From Arenibacter echinorum (GTDB lineage Bacteria > Bacteroidota > Bacteroidia > Flavobacteriales > Flavobacteriaceae): DNA of 64,000 bases. The position numbers and the translations under genes were made by a program. Below are positions 26,848 to 34,280 of the stretch, in pieces. Numbering within the stretch: position 1 is the first letter of the stretch; each line of letters opens with the position of its first letter. The DNA lies in the NCBI RefSeq assembly GCF_003259375.1, contig NZ_QLLN01000003.1, positions 1 through 64,000 on the forward strand. The letters run 5' to 3'. The notes under the pieces are model-generated. The model had not been told where the DNA came from, did not search any database, and saw only the letters and a program-made list of their open reading frames with translations.

Positions 26848-28362
26848 ATGAAAAAAGAACCAAACAAACCCCTACCAATTACACGTAGATCTTTTATCAG
26901 TAAAACGGGAGTGGCCGCTGCCGGTATTACTATTCTCCCGAGCAATGTAATTTCGGGATTGGGGCATAAGGCTCCCAGTGATAAATTGAATATTGTTGGA
27001 GTAGGAGTGGGAAGTATGGGGTTTGGCAACCTGAAAAATTTACAGAGTGAAAATATAGTCGGACTCTGTGATGTGGATTGGAAATATGCAAAAGATTGTT
27101 TCGATTACTTTCCCAAAGCTAAGAAATACAAGGATTTTAGGGTGATGTTCGATGAGATGGGCAATGAATTTGATGCTGTTTTGGTAGCTACGGCCGATCA
27201 TACCCATGCCATTGTAGCGGCAGAGGCCATAGTGCGAGGAAAACATGTTTATGTGCAAAAGCCTCTTACCCATTCGGTATACGAATCAAGATTATTGACC
27301 AAGTTGGCCAAGAAACATAATGTGGCCACACAAATGGGGAATCAAGGGGCCTCTGGAGAAGGAGTGGCCAAAACCTGCGAATTAATTTGGAGCGGTGCCA
27401 TTGGAGATATAACAAAAGTGGAATCCTTTACCAATAGACCGATTTGGCCACAAGGCTTAAATCCACCTACACAAGGACAGTGGGTGCCGGATACCTTGGA
27501 TTGGGATTTGTTTACCGGTCCTGCAGAACTAATACCTTACAATCAGGTGTACCATCCATGGAACTGGCGCGGCTGGTGGAATTACGGTACCGGGGCTCTT
27601 GGGGATATGGCCTGCCATATTCTTCACCCCGTATTTGAAGCCTTAAAATTGGGCTATCCTACCAGGGTACAAGGGAGTTCCTCACTGCTGTTAAGGGACA
27701 GTGCCCCAACGGCACAATCCGTACAAATGACTTTCCCGGAACGGGGCAGGAAAGGGAAGATCAAATTGCCGGAGGTAGAGATTAATTGGTATGATGGCGG
27801 TATTAAGCCTAATCTACCTTCCAATTGGCCTAGTGGCAAGAACCCCAACAAATCTGGTGGAGGTACCTTCTTTTACGGTACCAAAGGTATAATGCATACC
27901 GGTTGTTATGGGGTGGAACCGGAAATTTTGGGAAGGGAACTTCCTAAAGTGGCAGAGACAGAGCGAAGGGTGGAAAAAGAGATCGGAAAGGCTTGGAACA
28001 GAGGTGCTCATGAGATGGACTGGGTACGGGCCTGCAAGGAAAGTGCGGAGAACCGCAAGCCTTGTACGTCCGACTTTTCAGAAGCCGGACCTTTTAATGA
28101 AATGGTGGTTATGGGTGTTTTGGCGGTACGCTTACAGTCCTTGGATAAAATTTTGAATTGGGATGGGGAGAATATGCGCTTTACCAATATAGGACAGAAC
28201 GAGACCATCAAGACCGTAATCCGTGATAATTTCGTGATGAAGGACGGACGCCCACATTTCGAAAAGGAATGGACGGACCCCGTTGATGCCAATGCTTTCG
28301 CCAAAGAACTTATAAATCATACCTATAGGGAAGGTTGGAAATTACCGGATATGCCGGCATAG
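26848..28362 (+). CDS. TAT-exported Gfo/Idh/MocA-family oxidoreductase
   Basis: At 504 residues it has a twin-arginine leader (TRRSFISKTGVAAAGITILP). The Rossmann part begins GVGVGSMGFGNLKNL near residue 51, and the family EKP-type motif is HVYVQKPLTHSVYE near residue 135. The C-terminal part has the substrate domain with YHPWNWRGWWNYGTGALGD and MACHILHPVFEAL. Exported members with tightly held NAD(P) oxidise sugars or act as glycoside 3-dehydrogenases. Co-occurrence in the window with two DUF1080 proteins fits a 3-keto-glycoside route. It is transcribed alone and ends at the terminator 28386-28420. Confidence 0.92.
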   Translation: MKKEPNKPLPITRRSFISKTGVAAAGITILPSNVISGLGHKAPSDKLNIVGVGVGSMGFGNLKNLQSENIVGLCDVDWKYAKDCFDYFPKAKKYKDFRVMFDEMGNEFDAVLVATADHTHAIVAAEAIVRGKHVYVQKPLTHSVYESRLLTKLAKKHNVATQMGNQGASGEGVAKTCELIWSGAIGDITKVESFTNRPIWPQGLNPPTQGQWVPDTLDWDLFTGPAELIPYNQVYHPWNWRGWWNYGTGALGDMACHILHPVFEALKLGYPTRVQGSSSLLLRDSAPTAQSVQMTFPERGRKGKIKLPEVEINWYDGGIKPNLPSNWPSGKNPNKSGGGTFFYGTKGIMHTGCYGVEPEILGRELPKVAETERRVEKEIGKAWNRGAHEMDWVRACKESAENRKPCTSDFSEAGPFNEMVVMGVLAVRLQSLDKILNWDGENMRFTNIGQNETIKTVIRDNFVMKDGRPHFEKEWTDPVDANAFAKELINHTYREGWKLPDMPA

Positions 28363-28385
28363 AAAGTATATTTTAAGATATATAG

Positions 28386-28420
28386 AAAAGGGAATGGGCG
28401 AGAGCTGGTTCCCTTTTTTT
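28386..28420 (+). terminator. Rho-independent terminator of the Gfo/Idh/MocA gene
   Basis: AAAAGGGAA at 28386-28394 pairs with TTCCCTTTT at 28409-28417, a 9-bp stem with a 14-nt loop, followed by further T residues to 28420. It lies 24 bp after the stop codon at 28362. Confidence 0.8.
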
Positions 28421-28440
28421 GTGGGATACCTTAGTATGTT

Positions 28441-28635
28441 TTCAGTAAACAGTATTCAGTGATCAGCAAGGAGTGGTCAGTAAGCAGTAAACAGTAATAA
28501 GTAATCAGTGAACAGTTTCAGTGGACAGTAGGCACAGTGTTCAGAGCCAATAGCTAAATGGCAATAGGCAGGAGTCTAGACAAAAAAGTCCAGTATCTAG
28601 TTTCTAGTTTCCAACTGCGCAGCGGTCCAGTTTCC
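28441..28635. repeat. Decayed heptanucleotide repeat array, copy 1
   Basis: Three word types follow one another with a period of about 7 bp: NNNCAGT words (AAACAGT, ATTCAGT, GATCAGC, AAGCAGT, GGACAGT), then a GTTCAGAGCC joint, then GGCA words (AATGGCA, ATAGGCA), then TCTAGACAAAAAAGTC, then TCYAGTT words (TCCAGTA, TCTAGTT), and a GCGCAGCG end. The same order occurs at 29937 and 30198, on the other side of the LpxR-like gene. The remaining bases before 28756 hold nothing recognised. Confidence 0.75.
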
Positions 28636-28755
28636 ATTCTTATTGTGCTGTGCTTTAGATGCTGATACAAAGAAGTTCTGTATTGAGGGTAGTTCTCCCT
28701 CAACTAGTCTCGGTATTTATTTGTACTTTTTCCCTGTCAAAACAACACCGCTAAG

Positions 28756-29742
28756 TTGAACCTAGTTTTTAAACCACATATTATGTGGCCTAATTTTTCC
28801 AAAGGCTTATTTAACTACCTCGCTTTGTTAATATGTTTTGTTGGTGGGACTTTAATTTCCCTTGCACAGCAAGAGATGAATACTGCTGATAGGATTGCTC
28901 TCCGTAATCAAATTGGGTTGCGCCACGACAATGATTTCATATTGCTCACTGACCGGTACTATACAGCTGGCCTATTTTTAACGTATAGACACCGACTTGA
29001 AAAGGGAATTTTTAATTCCGAGAACGAACAGCTTAGCTTTTCCATAGGTCAGGAAATTATAACTCCGTCATATCTTATTACTGAGGATGTCCAAGAGCTG
29101 GACCGTGCCTATGTAGGATTTTCGGCGCTTAAGGCAGGTTGGTCCCAGGTAAGGCGAAGCAGTTTGATCGAGGCAAAATTTCTTATTGGAATAGCAGGTA
29201 GGGCCTCGGGAGCAGGCAGATTACAAAGGTGGTACCACCATTCGGTTATGAAAACCGAAACTCCGACCTGGGTGGGGGAAATGGAGAATAGTATTCATTA
29301 CAATCTGTACAGCAGATACCTATACGAATGGCAATTGGCTCCCAACCCATTTAGTATTCATATTGCGGCACAGTCCCAAATTGCTTTTGGCACTAGGGAT
29401 ATATATGTGCATCCCGAGTTGGTGGCCTATTTTGGAAAAAGAAATCCCTTATCGTCCAGTATAGCACACAATCAAATTGGATCTACGGACAGTGAAGTTT
29501 TCTTTGCTCTTCGCGGGGGATATCGCTTGGTGGGTCATAATGGCCTATTGGAAGGCAATGCCCTGGGCGATGATTCCGTTTTATTGGTCCCTTCTAATAC
29601 AACGGTAGTCTATTTCGGTTTCGATTTTCAATTCCGCTACGGACGAAATGAATATTGGGTAGGTGTGCGTTATAATACGCCAGAATTCGAGAAGGCTAAA
29701 CACCATCAGTATGTTATACTTTCCTATACTAGGGGGTTTTAG
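28756..29742 (+). CDS. LpxR-like outer-membrane lipid A deacylase
   Basis: The 328 residues have a signal peptide (LALLICFVGGTLISLAQQ). The family N-terminus is RHDNDFILLTDRYYTAGLFL, with the Asn/Asp and YT-G pattern of LpxR (DUF2219); LDRAYVGFSALKAG and LQRWYHHSVM follow, the latter carrying the likely catalytic His. Strong alternation of aromatic and polar residues indicates an outer-membrane beta-barrel ending with Phe (SYTRGF). LpxR removes the 3'-acyloxyacyl group of lipid A. Here it is a lone gene with no other lipid A genes. It lies exactly between two sets of heptad repeat arrays. Confidence 0.82.
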   Translation: MNLVFKPHIMWPNFSKGLFNYLALLICFVGGTLISLAQQEMNTADRIALRNQIGLRHDNDFILLTDRYYTAGLFLTYRHRLEKGIFNSENEQLSFSIGQEIITPSYLITEDVQELDRAYVGFSALKAGWSQVRRSSLIEAKFLIGIAGRASGAGRLQRWYHHSVMKTETPTWVGEMENSIHYNLYSRYLYEWQLAPNPFSIHIAAQSQIAFGTRDIYVHPELVAYFGKRNPLSSSIAHNQIGSTDSEVFFALRGGYRLVGHNGLLEGNALGDDSVLLVPSNTTVVYFGFDFQFRYGRNEYWVGVRYNTPEFEKAKHHQYVILSYTRGF

Positions 29743-29759
29743 TGCCGGGCGGCAGGTTT

Positions 29760-29834
29760 CAATGATCAGTGTTCAGAGCCAAAAGGCAATAGGCAATAGG
29801 CAAGAGTCAGTCAGTAATCGGTAGGCAGTGGCTG
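29760..29834. repeat. Decayed heptanucleotide repeat array, partial copy 2
   Basis: Short array just after the LpxR-like stop: GATCAGT, a GTTCAGAGCC joint, then AAAGGCA, ATAGGCA, ATAGGCA, AGAGTCA words, and again CAGT words. The TCTAG module of the other copies is missing. The order of the parts present agrees with copy 1. Confidence 0.65.
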
Positions 29835-29889
29835 AATTTATTTAAAGTTCAAAGTTTAATGTTCTAGGTCTTTACGGAGATTGAGACTA

Positions 29890-29906
29890 CCTATCGGCAG
29901 ACAGGC
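29890..29906 (+). repeat. Dispersed 17-bp repeat CCTATCGGCAGACAGGC, copy 1
   Basis: The 17-mer CCTATCGGCAGACAGGC is found here, on the plus strand at 37623-37639, and on the minus strand at 34105-34121. All three are intergenic and lie close to other repeat types. It is itself nearly palindromic. Confidence 0.75.
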
Positions 29907-29936
29907 GGAGTCGAAATCGAAATATTGGGTGGTGAG

Positions 29937-30156
29937 TAATCAGTTGCCAGTAGGCAGTATTCAGTGATCAGTATTCAGTAGGCAGGTTTCAGTTTTCAGT
30001 GGACAGTATTCAGTGGACAGTATTCAGTGGCAGTATTCAGTAATCAGTGGACAGTGTTCAGAAGCAAAAGGCAAAAGGCAATGGGCAAGAGCCAAGAGAC
30101 TAGATTCAAGACAAAAAAGAATCCAGTATCTAGGTTCCAGTAGCGCAGCATTTTAG
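29937..30156. repeat. Decayed heptanucleotide repeat array, copy 3
   Basis: This is the longest array. At least fifteen NNNCAGT-type words follow one another (AATCAGT, ATTCAGT, GATCAGT, GGACAGT), then a GTTCAGAAGC joint, GGCA words (AAAGGCA twice, ATGGGCA), then GACAAAAAAGAATCCAG, TCTAG-type words, and an AGCGCAGCA end. Part order agrees with copies 1 and 4. Confidence 0.75.
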
Positions 30157-30197
30157 ATTCCGATTTCCTAATGATTCTTGGAATTGGCTGTCAATTT

Positions 30198-30340
30198 AGT
30201 ATTCAGTAATCAGTAAGCAGTAGGCAGTTTTCAGTGGGCAGTGATCAATGTTCAGAGCTATTAGCCATTAGCCAATAGCCAAGAGTCTAGACAAAAAAAG
30301 TCTAATTTCTAGGTTCTAGAAGCGCAGCGTTCTAGTTTCT
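30198..30340. repeat. Decayed heptanucleotide repeat array, copy 4
   Basis: CAGT words (ATTCAGT, AATCAGT, AAGCAGT, AGGCAGT) lead to a GTTCAGAGC joint, then TTAGCCA, TTAGCCA, ATAGCCA, AGAGTCT, then TCTAGACAAAAAAAGTC, CTAG-type words and the AGCGCAGCG end. It stops about 30 bp before the sulfatase stop codon. Confidence 0.75.
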
Positions 30341-30369
30341 TATGCGTTAATCTCATTTATAGTTTGCAA

Positions 30370-31971
30370 CTAATTTACAGAACCGGGTTTTGGGAACTTT
30401 CTTATTGGGGAATATCGCTTATAGCTATCAAATACTTCGGGATCTGGACCTATAATTCGCGGGTCTTTGGATTGTTTTAGTTCGCTCAATAGTTCACTTT
30501 TCATGGCTTCTTCAATATTACTGAATGAGGCTATTCCCGATAAATTTTTTAAACAGGAAGGATCTTGCTGTACATTGTAAAGTTCATATTGGGGACGTTT
30601 ATCTACCGCTAAATCGAAATAGGGCAAAATGGCGTCATCCTCGTGATTTTCTATTAGGAAGGTTTTTGTGGGGCTATCATCTATATCAGTATAGGCACTG
30701 CCATTAATGTAGGTATTGTTTTTGTCCAGCCCATATAAAGGGAGTAATTGCAAGGAATCATTTTCCGCATACTTTTGTGGAGCTCCTGCTGGCCACCTTT
30801 CTGGTTTCATGTTCCATATTAAGAGAAAGTCCCCTTTTCGTACGGACCTTTGTGGATATCCCCAATTCAAATATCTTGAGGAAGAGTGGCGTTCCCTACC
30901 AGAGTAAGCGGTCCTATTTGTTTTAGATAACACCCCACTTGCCTTGGATCGTAAAAGTTCCAGTATACTTTTTCCAGTAATAGGGAGCATTCCTTTAGTG
31001 GAGGTATTTGTCACTTCAAGAATGGTCGGTGCCAAATCAATAAAACCAATAAGATCCTCCACAACCCTATTTCCCGGAAATTCCTTTGGAAACCTAACGG
31101 CAAAAGGAACATGGACTCCATATTCATAGCTATTTGCCTTGGCACGGGGAAAAGGCATACCATTGTCGGCGGTTACAATTACAATGGTGTTTTCCAATTC
31201 TCCAATTTCATCCAAATATTCCAGCATTCTTTGGAGATGAAGATCAAACCATTCAATTTCTACCGCATAATCCAATAAATCTCCCCTTATCTCATCATTA
31301 TCGGGAAGAAATTCGGGCACCTCCACCTCCTCCAATTTTTTGGACATATTTTTCCAAGACCCTTTTTCGTAGCTCCTATGTGGTTCATAACCTCCATACC
31401 AGAAAAAAAATGGTCTGTCCTTTTTAATATTTTCTACAAAATATCTGAAATTTCCAAAGTAATTGGTGGTGTTAATGCCTGTGGCAAAACGATCATCGTT
31501 TTGCTCCTCATATTTAAGATTACTATGCGCAACTCCTGCAGCATCGATTTTTCGCCAAAGCGAGTCTTCCTCCGCACGGGCATATTGGAAAGGGCCAACT
31601 CCTTTTCCCGTTCTTCCCGTGGCATATCCATTTTTTTCAAGCAGATCCACAAAGGGCACATACTTTTGTAACCAAGCTGAGGCATGTTGTCCAGCCTGTT
31701 CATTTTGCCAGTGATGTCTACCCGTTATAATTGCACTTCTGGAAGGTGCACATCCCGGTGAACCGGCATAAGCGTTGGAAAAATATACCCCCTCACGGGC
31801 AACCCTATCAAAGGCAGGCGTTTTTACAAATTTGGAACCTTCATAGCTGGTATGGAAAAATGACTGATCATCACTAATGGCAAAAAGAATATTTGGACGG
31901 TCTTGTGCATAAGAAATAAGCCACGTGCTTGTACTTAATAGCGCAAAACAAAATACTATTCTTGATATCAT
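30370..31971 (-). CDS. Secreted type I sulfatase (formylglycine type)
   Basis: At 533 residues it has a signal peptide ending near ISYAQ. The start of the catalytic domain is RPNILFAISDDQS, giving the Asp pair for calcium, and the signature is GCAPSRSAIITG with Cys74 as the residue converted to formylglycine. Later metal and substrate blocks are TIVIVTADNGMPFPRAKANSYE (Asp-Asn) and a basic YGVHVPFAVR. The enzyme should remove sulfate esters from an algal or animal glycan in the periplasm. Its ATG overlaps the stop of the upstream gene (ATGA), so the pair is co-translated. The converting enzyme is not in the window. Confidence 0.93.
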   Translation of the reverse strand: MISRIVFCFALLSTSTWLISYAQDRPNILFAISDDQSFFHTSYEGSKFVKTPAFDRVAREGVYFSNAYAGSPGCAPSRSAIITGRHHWQNEQAGQHASAWLQKYVPFVDLLEKNGYATGRTGKGVGPFQYARAEEDSLWRKIDAAGVAHSNLKYEEQNDDRFATGINTTNYFGNFRYFVENIKKDRPFFFWYGGYEPHRSYEKGSWKNMSKKLEEVEVPEFLPDNDEIRGDLLDYAVEIEWFDLHLQRMLEYLDEIGELENTIVIVTADNGMPFPRAKANSYEYGVHVPFAVRFPKEFPGNRVVEDLIGFIDLAPTILEVTNTSTKGMLPITGKSILELLRSKASGVLSKTNRTAYSGRERHSSSRYLNWGYPQRSVRKGDFLLIWNMKPERWPAGAPQKYAENDSLQLLPLYGLDKNNTYINGSAYTDIDDSPTKTFLIENHEDDAILPYFDLAVDKRPQYELYNVQQDPSCLKNLSGIASFSNIEEAMKSELLSELKQSKDPRIIGPDPEVFDSYKRYSPIRKFPKPGSVN

Positions 31972-32297
31972 ACTTTTTTATTGTTCAATGCTTGCTTCAC
32001 ACTGGCGGCTTTGTCCATATCCGATCCAGCTAACCATATTTTCAGGGTCTTCCCCGTCAGTTTAATATTTAGATGCGTTCTGTTTCTAAATCCTGGTTCA
32101 AAGGGGACTGTCCAGAAAAATGGAATGTAACTTAGCATGGATAGCAACCAGCCTTTGTTTAATTGGACTGCCTTTAAACTGCCATAACCATATACACCAT
32201 TGTTTTGTGGAGTTATTTGGTCCACTATTTCAAACATATCTTTTTGTAGCCTAATATCTAATTTTGGGCTATTCCTTAAAGTAATTGTTTCATTCAT
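31968..32297 (-). CDS. Small PH-domain-like protein of unknown function
   Basis: The 109 residues have no signal peptide. One hydrophobic stretch (GWLLSMLSYIPFFWTVPF) could dip into a membrane; the strands before and after (ITLRNSPKLDIRLQ; HLNIKLTGKTLKIWLAG) resemble a bacterial PH-like or a lipocalin-like barrel. No family is recognised with confidence. The stop codon overlaps the start of the sulfatase gene in the ATGA arrangement, so the product is made together with the sulfatase; 99 bp upstream is the DUF4019 gene. A role linked to the sulfatase is inferred from this only. Confidence 0.6.
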   Translation of the reverse strand: MNETITLRNSPKLDIRLQKDMFEIVDQITPQNNGVYGYGSLKAVQLNKGWLLSMLSYIPFFWTVPFEPGFRNRTHLNIKLTGKTLKIWLAGSDMDKAASVKQALNNKKV

Positions 32298-32396
32298 ATT
32301 CTTTTTGGAATTTAATTTGTAAAGGTGTCTTTTACTAACAAGCTTAATAATGTGGATAGTCTAATCTTTCCGGCTTCAAAAGGATCTGTCCGTTCC

Positions 32397-32861
32397 TTAT
32401 TTAATAAAATACCCGGATACTTTCCATTGGTTATCATCCTTCATCTGGGTAACAGTTTCCAAACTTTCGTTTTTATTTTCAAAGGAGGTTTTAAATTGAA
32501 TTACTATATATTCCCCATCCGGTGCTCCTGGTAGTGTGGTATGGTATTCCGATGAAATTACATCCCTACTGATCACCTTTCCCAAAGGGGGTACAATACC
32601 ACTTAACTGTTGCGTCCATTGTGCTTTTGTAACCGCTTTTTGAAAAAGGGAAGCCGCATTATCCCAACTCTGGGAATAATCTTGGTCATAAATCAATCCC
32701 AGCCATCCTTTGGTATCTTGGATAACTTCCTGTTTTAGTTCATTGGAAACGGTGGCCTCCGATTGGATAATTTCTACTTTTTCATTTTTCGATTTGGACT
32801 TACAGGAGATTAGTCCTGTAAGCACTAAAAATAGGAGGTATTTGTACAATGATTTTTTCAT
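32397..32861 (-). CDS. DUF4019-domain lipoprotein
   Basis: This 154-residue protein begins with a lipoprotein signal with lipobox LTGLISC (Cys20). The mature part carries the DUF4019 pattern: a helix (TKGWLGLIYDQDYSQSWDNAASLFQKAV), WTQQLSGIVPPLGKVISRDV, and the strands DGEYIVIQFKTSFENK and WKVSGYFIK. The fold is an NTF2-like cone. Its role is unknown; it should be anchored in a membrane and face the periplasm. It is the first gene of a possible three-gene unit with the PH-like protein and the sulfatase. Confidence 0.85.
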   Translation of the reverse strand: MKKSLYKYLLFLVLTGLISCKSKSKNEKVEIIQSEATVSNELKQEVIQDTKGWLGLIYDQDYSQSWDNAASLFQKAVTKAQWTQQLSGIVPPLGKVISRDVISSEYHTTLPGAPDGEYIVIQFKTSFENKNESLETVTQMKDDNQWKVSGYFIK

Positions 32862-33116
32862 GGCGGTATTATCGTTTGGTCGTCTATTTGTATAAGACTA
32901 GTGGTGTCCTCTGTGCCGACAAAAGTTTCACACTAGTGTTGTTATATAATAGCTTAAATGTAGTGAATTTTATGTTTTGAAAAAGGCAGGAATAATTATA
33001 AGTACGGATGGTGGTTGTTAGTAGCTTGTTCTGGCTACAGGCCATGTCTTATTCTGTTTTGGCACGAGCCTGCCTTGCCGTCAGGTAGGTGAGACCCACG
33101 TTCCAGGGGTGGCTCG

Positions 33117-33689
33117 TTATTTTTTGTTCCTATACAGTTCTATCGCTTTTAAGTATTTCAATCCTCCAGTCTCTGTTTGGTCGTGTATGAAACCTTGCAA
33201 TTCAGGATGATTATCGTCAATCCAACTTACAATATCATCTCTGTTTTTAACAAATGTCGAATCATTGAAAATAATATATTTTGTTGTCTCAATACTGATA
33301 ATTTTATCACTATCAAATCGAATAATTTGATTGGTGACAATTGGTTCTTGGTGAAGAAATAAAATTCTTTTGTCGATTTTTGAAATTTGTGCTTTCACAA
33401 TTTCATCCTCTTGTACTATTTGAAGGATTTGATATGTTGGGTCAAACACAGCATCCCATTTTAACCATTCAACATATTCTTTTAAGGTAAATGTCTGTTC
33501 ATAGTCATATTCAGTTTCCTTTGTTACAAGGCTATCGGCCAACAAAAGTCCTATTTCGGTATTATCAGAATTGTCCAGAGCTCGATAATATTTTTTAGCA
33601 ATTTCAAGTTTGTCAATTTCCTTTCCAGAATTTTTACAGTTAACGAATCCGATTAGTAATAGTAAGGTTAGAATAACGGTTTTGTTCAT
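33117..33689 (-). CDS. Hypothetical lipoprotein, NTF2-like
   Basis: The start at 33689 (MNKTVILTLLLLIGFVNC) is chosen because it gives a lipoprotein signal with Cys18; the frame is open to 33761 but those codons overlap a repeat. The mature part of about 170 residues starts with a helix (IDKLEIAKKYYRALDNSDN) and continues in beta strands, like SnoaL/NTF2-fold proteins of unknown role. GC is lower than in the neighbouring genes, and palindromic repeats lie on both sides, so it may be acquired. No function is claimed. Confidence 0.7.
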   Translation of the reverse strand: MNKTVILTLLLLIGFVNCKNSGKEIDKLEIAKKYYRALDNSDNTEIGLLLADSLVTKETEYDYEQTFTLKEYVEWLKWDAVFDPTYQILQIVQEDEIVKAQISKIDKRILFLHQEPIVTNQIIRFDSDKIISIETTKYIIFNDSTFVKNRDDIVSWIDDNHPELQGFIHDQTETGGLKYLKAIELYRNKK

Positions 33690-33746
33690 TCGTATTTGTT
33701 GTTCAGTTATGCGTTGCACCAGTCTTTCATATATAGTTTTTCTTAT

Positions 33747-33964
33747 CGCTGGCGCGAGCATCTTGCTCGTGCCTTCCTATTGTGTGACATTGCCATCAGG
33801 GATGACGATCTAAAGTATGCCGGAGGGCGTATTAAAATTATACTAAGTCAACTACGGTTGCTCCAAAGATATAGAGAAAAAATATTCGTACTATATTATA
33901 TGAGTAACCCCATTTATTCTGAACAAGTGACTGTTAAGGCACGAGCAAGATGCTCGCGCCAGCG
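33747..33964. repeat. Pair of inverted 27-bp palindromic repeats (REP-like)
   Basis: The 27 bp at 33747-33773 and at 33938-33964 are exact reverse complements. Each also folds on itself: GGCGCGAGCA pairs with TGCTCGTGCC around a 3-nt loop with one G-U pair. The copies enclose about 164 bp of AT-rich DNA without a gene. A diverged, split relative is at 37605-37656. This is typical of REP/BIME-type elements. Confidence 0.8.
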
Positions 33965-33977
33965 GGGGCTTATCTAT

Positions 33978-34095
33978 CGTCAGTTCGAGTGAAATGGCGG
34001 TAGCCATTTTGTATCGAGAACTGGTTATGTGTAGTTAGTATACTTCTCGATACAATTTTATTTCGGTGCTCTTCATAGAATCACTCGAAGTGACG
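33978..34095. repeat. Composite inverted-repeat element
   Basis: The outer arms at 33978-33992 and 34081-34095 pair at 14 of 15 positions, and the inner arms TTGTATCGAGAA at 34009-34020 and TTCTCGATACAA at 34044-34055 pair at 12 of 12. A third GTATCGAGAAC occurs near 34155. The element has no reading frame and fills most of the gap between the lipoprotein gene and the IorB-like gene. Confidence 0.75.
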
Positions 34096-34104
34096 TCGTG
34101 ACGG

Positions 34105-34121
34105 GCCTGTCTGCCGATAGG
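34105..34121 (-). repeat. Dispersed 17-bp repeat, copy 2 (minus strand)
   Basis: Reverse complement of CCTATCGGCAGACAGGC, identical to the copies at 29890 and 37623. It lies just outside the composite inverted-repeat element. From here to 34280 no gene is seen. Confidence 0.75.
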
Positions 34122-34280
34122 CAGGCTTGAATTGACGGGCAGGCTAGAGCCATTTAGTATCGAGAACGGGTCTAGCGTTAAAAGCCAATAGGCAAAAGAT
34201 GGTAGCCGCCCAAATAGTCCAGTTTAAATACTCTTGTGGTCAATCGTTCTTGATTCCATTCAATATGACAACTTATAAAC

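Noticed and set aside
28441..30340. Heptad repeat arrays considered as a CRISPR array
   Set aside because: There are no constant repeats of 24-40 bp with unique spacers and no cas genes; the units are 7 bp and vary inside the unit.
33690..33761. N-terminal extension of the lipoprotein frame up to 33761
   Set aside because: It would run through the palindromic repeat and place 24 residues before a perfect lipoprotein signal.
34024..34031. A further GTTATGTG octamer identical to the cassette-border core
   Set aside because: It lies in the loop of the composite inverted repeat, with no gene block or partner site, and one chance octamer in 64 kb is expected.
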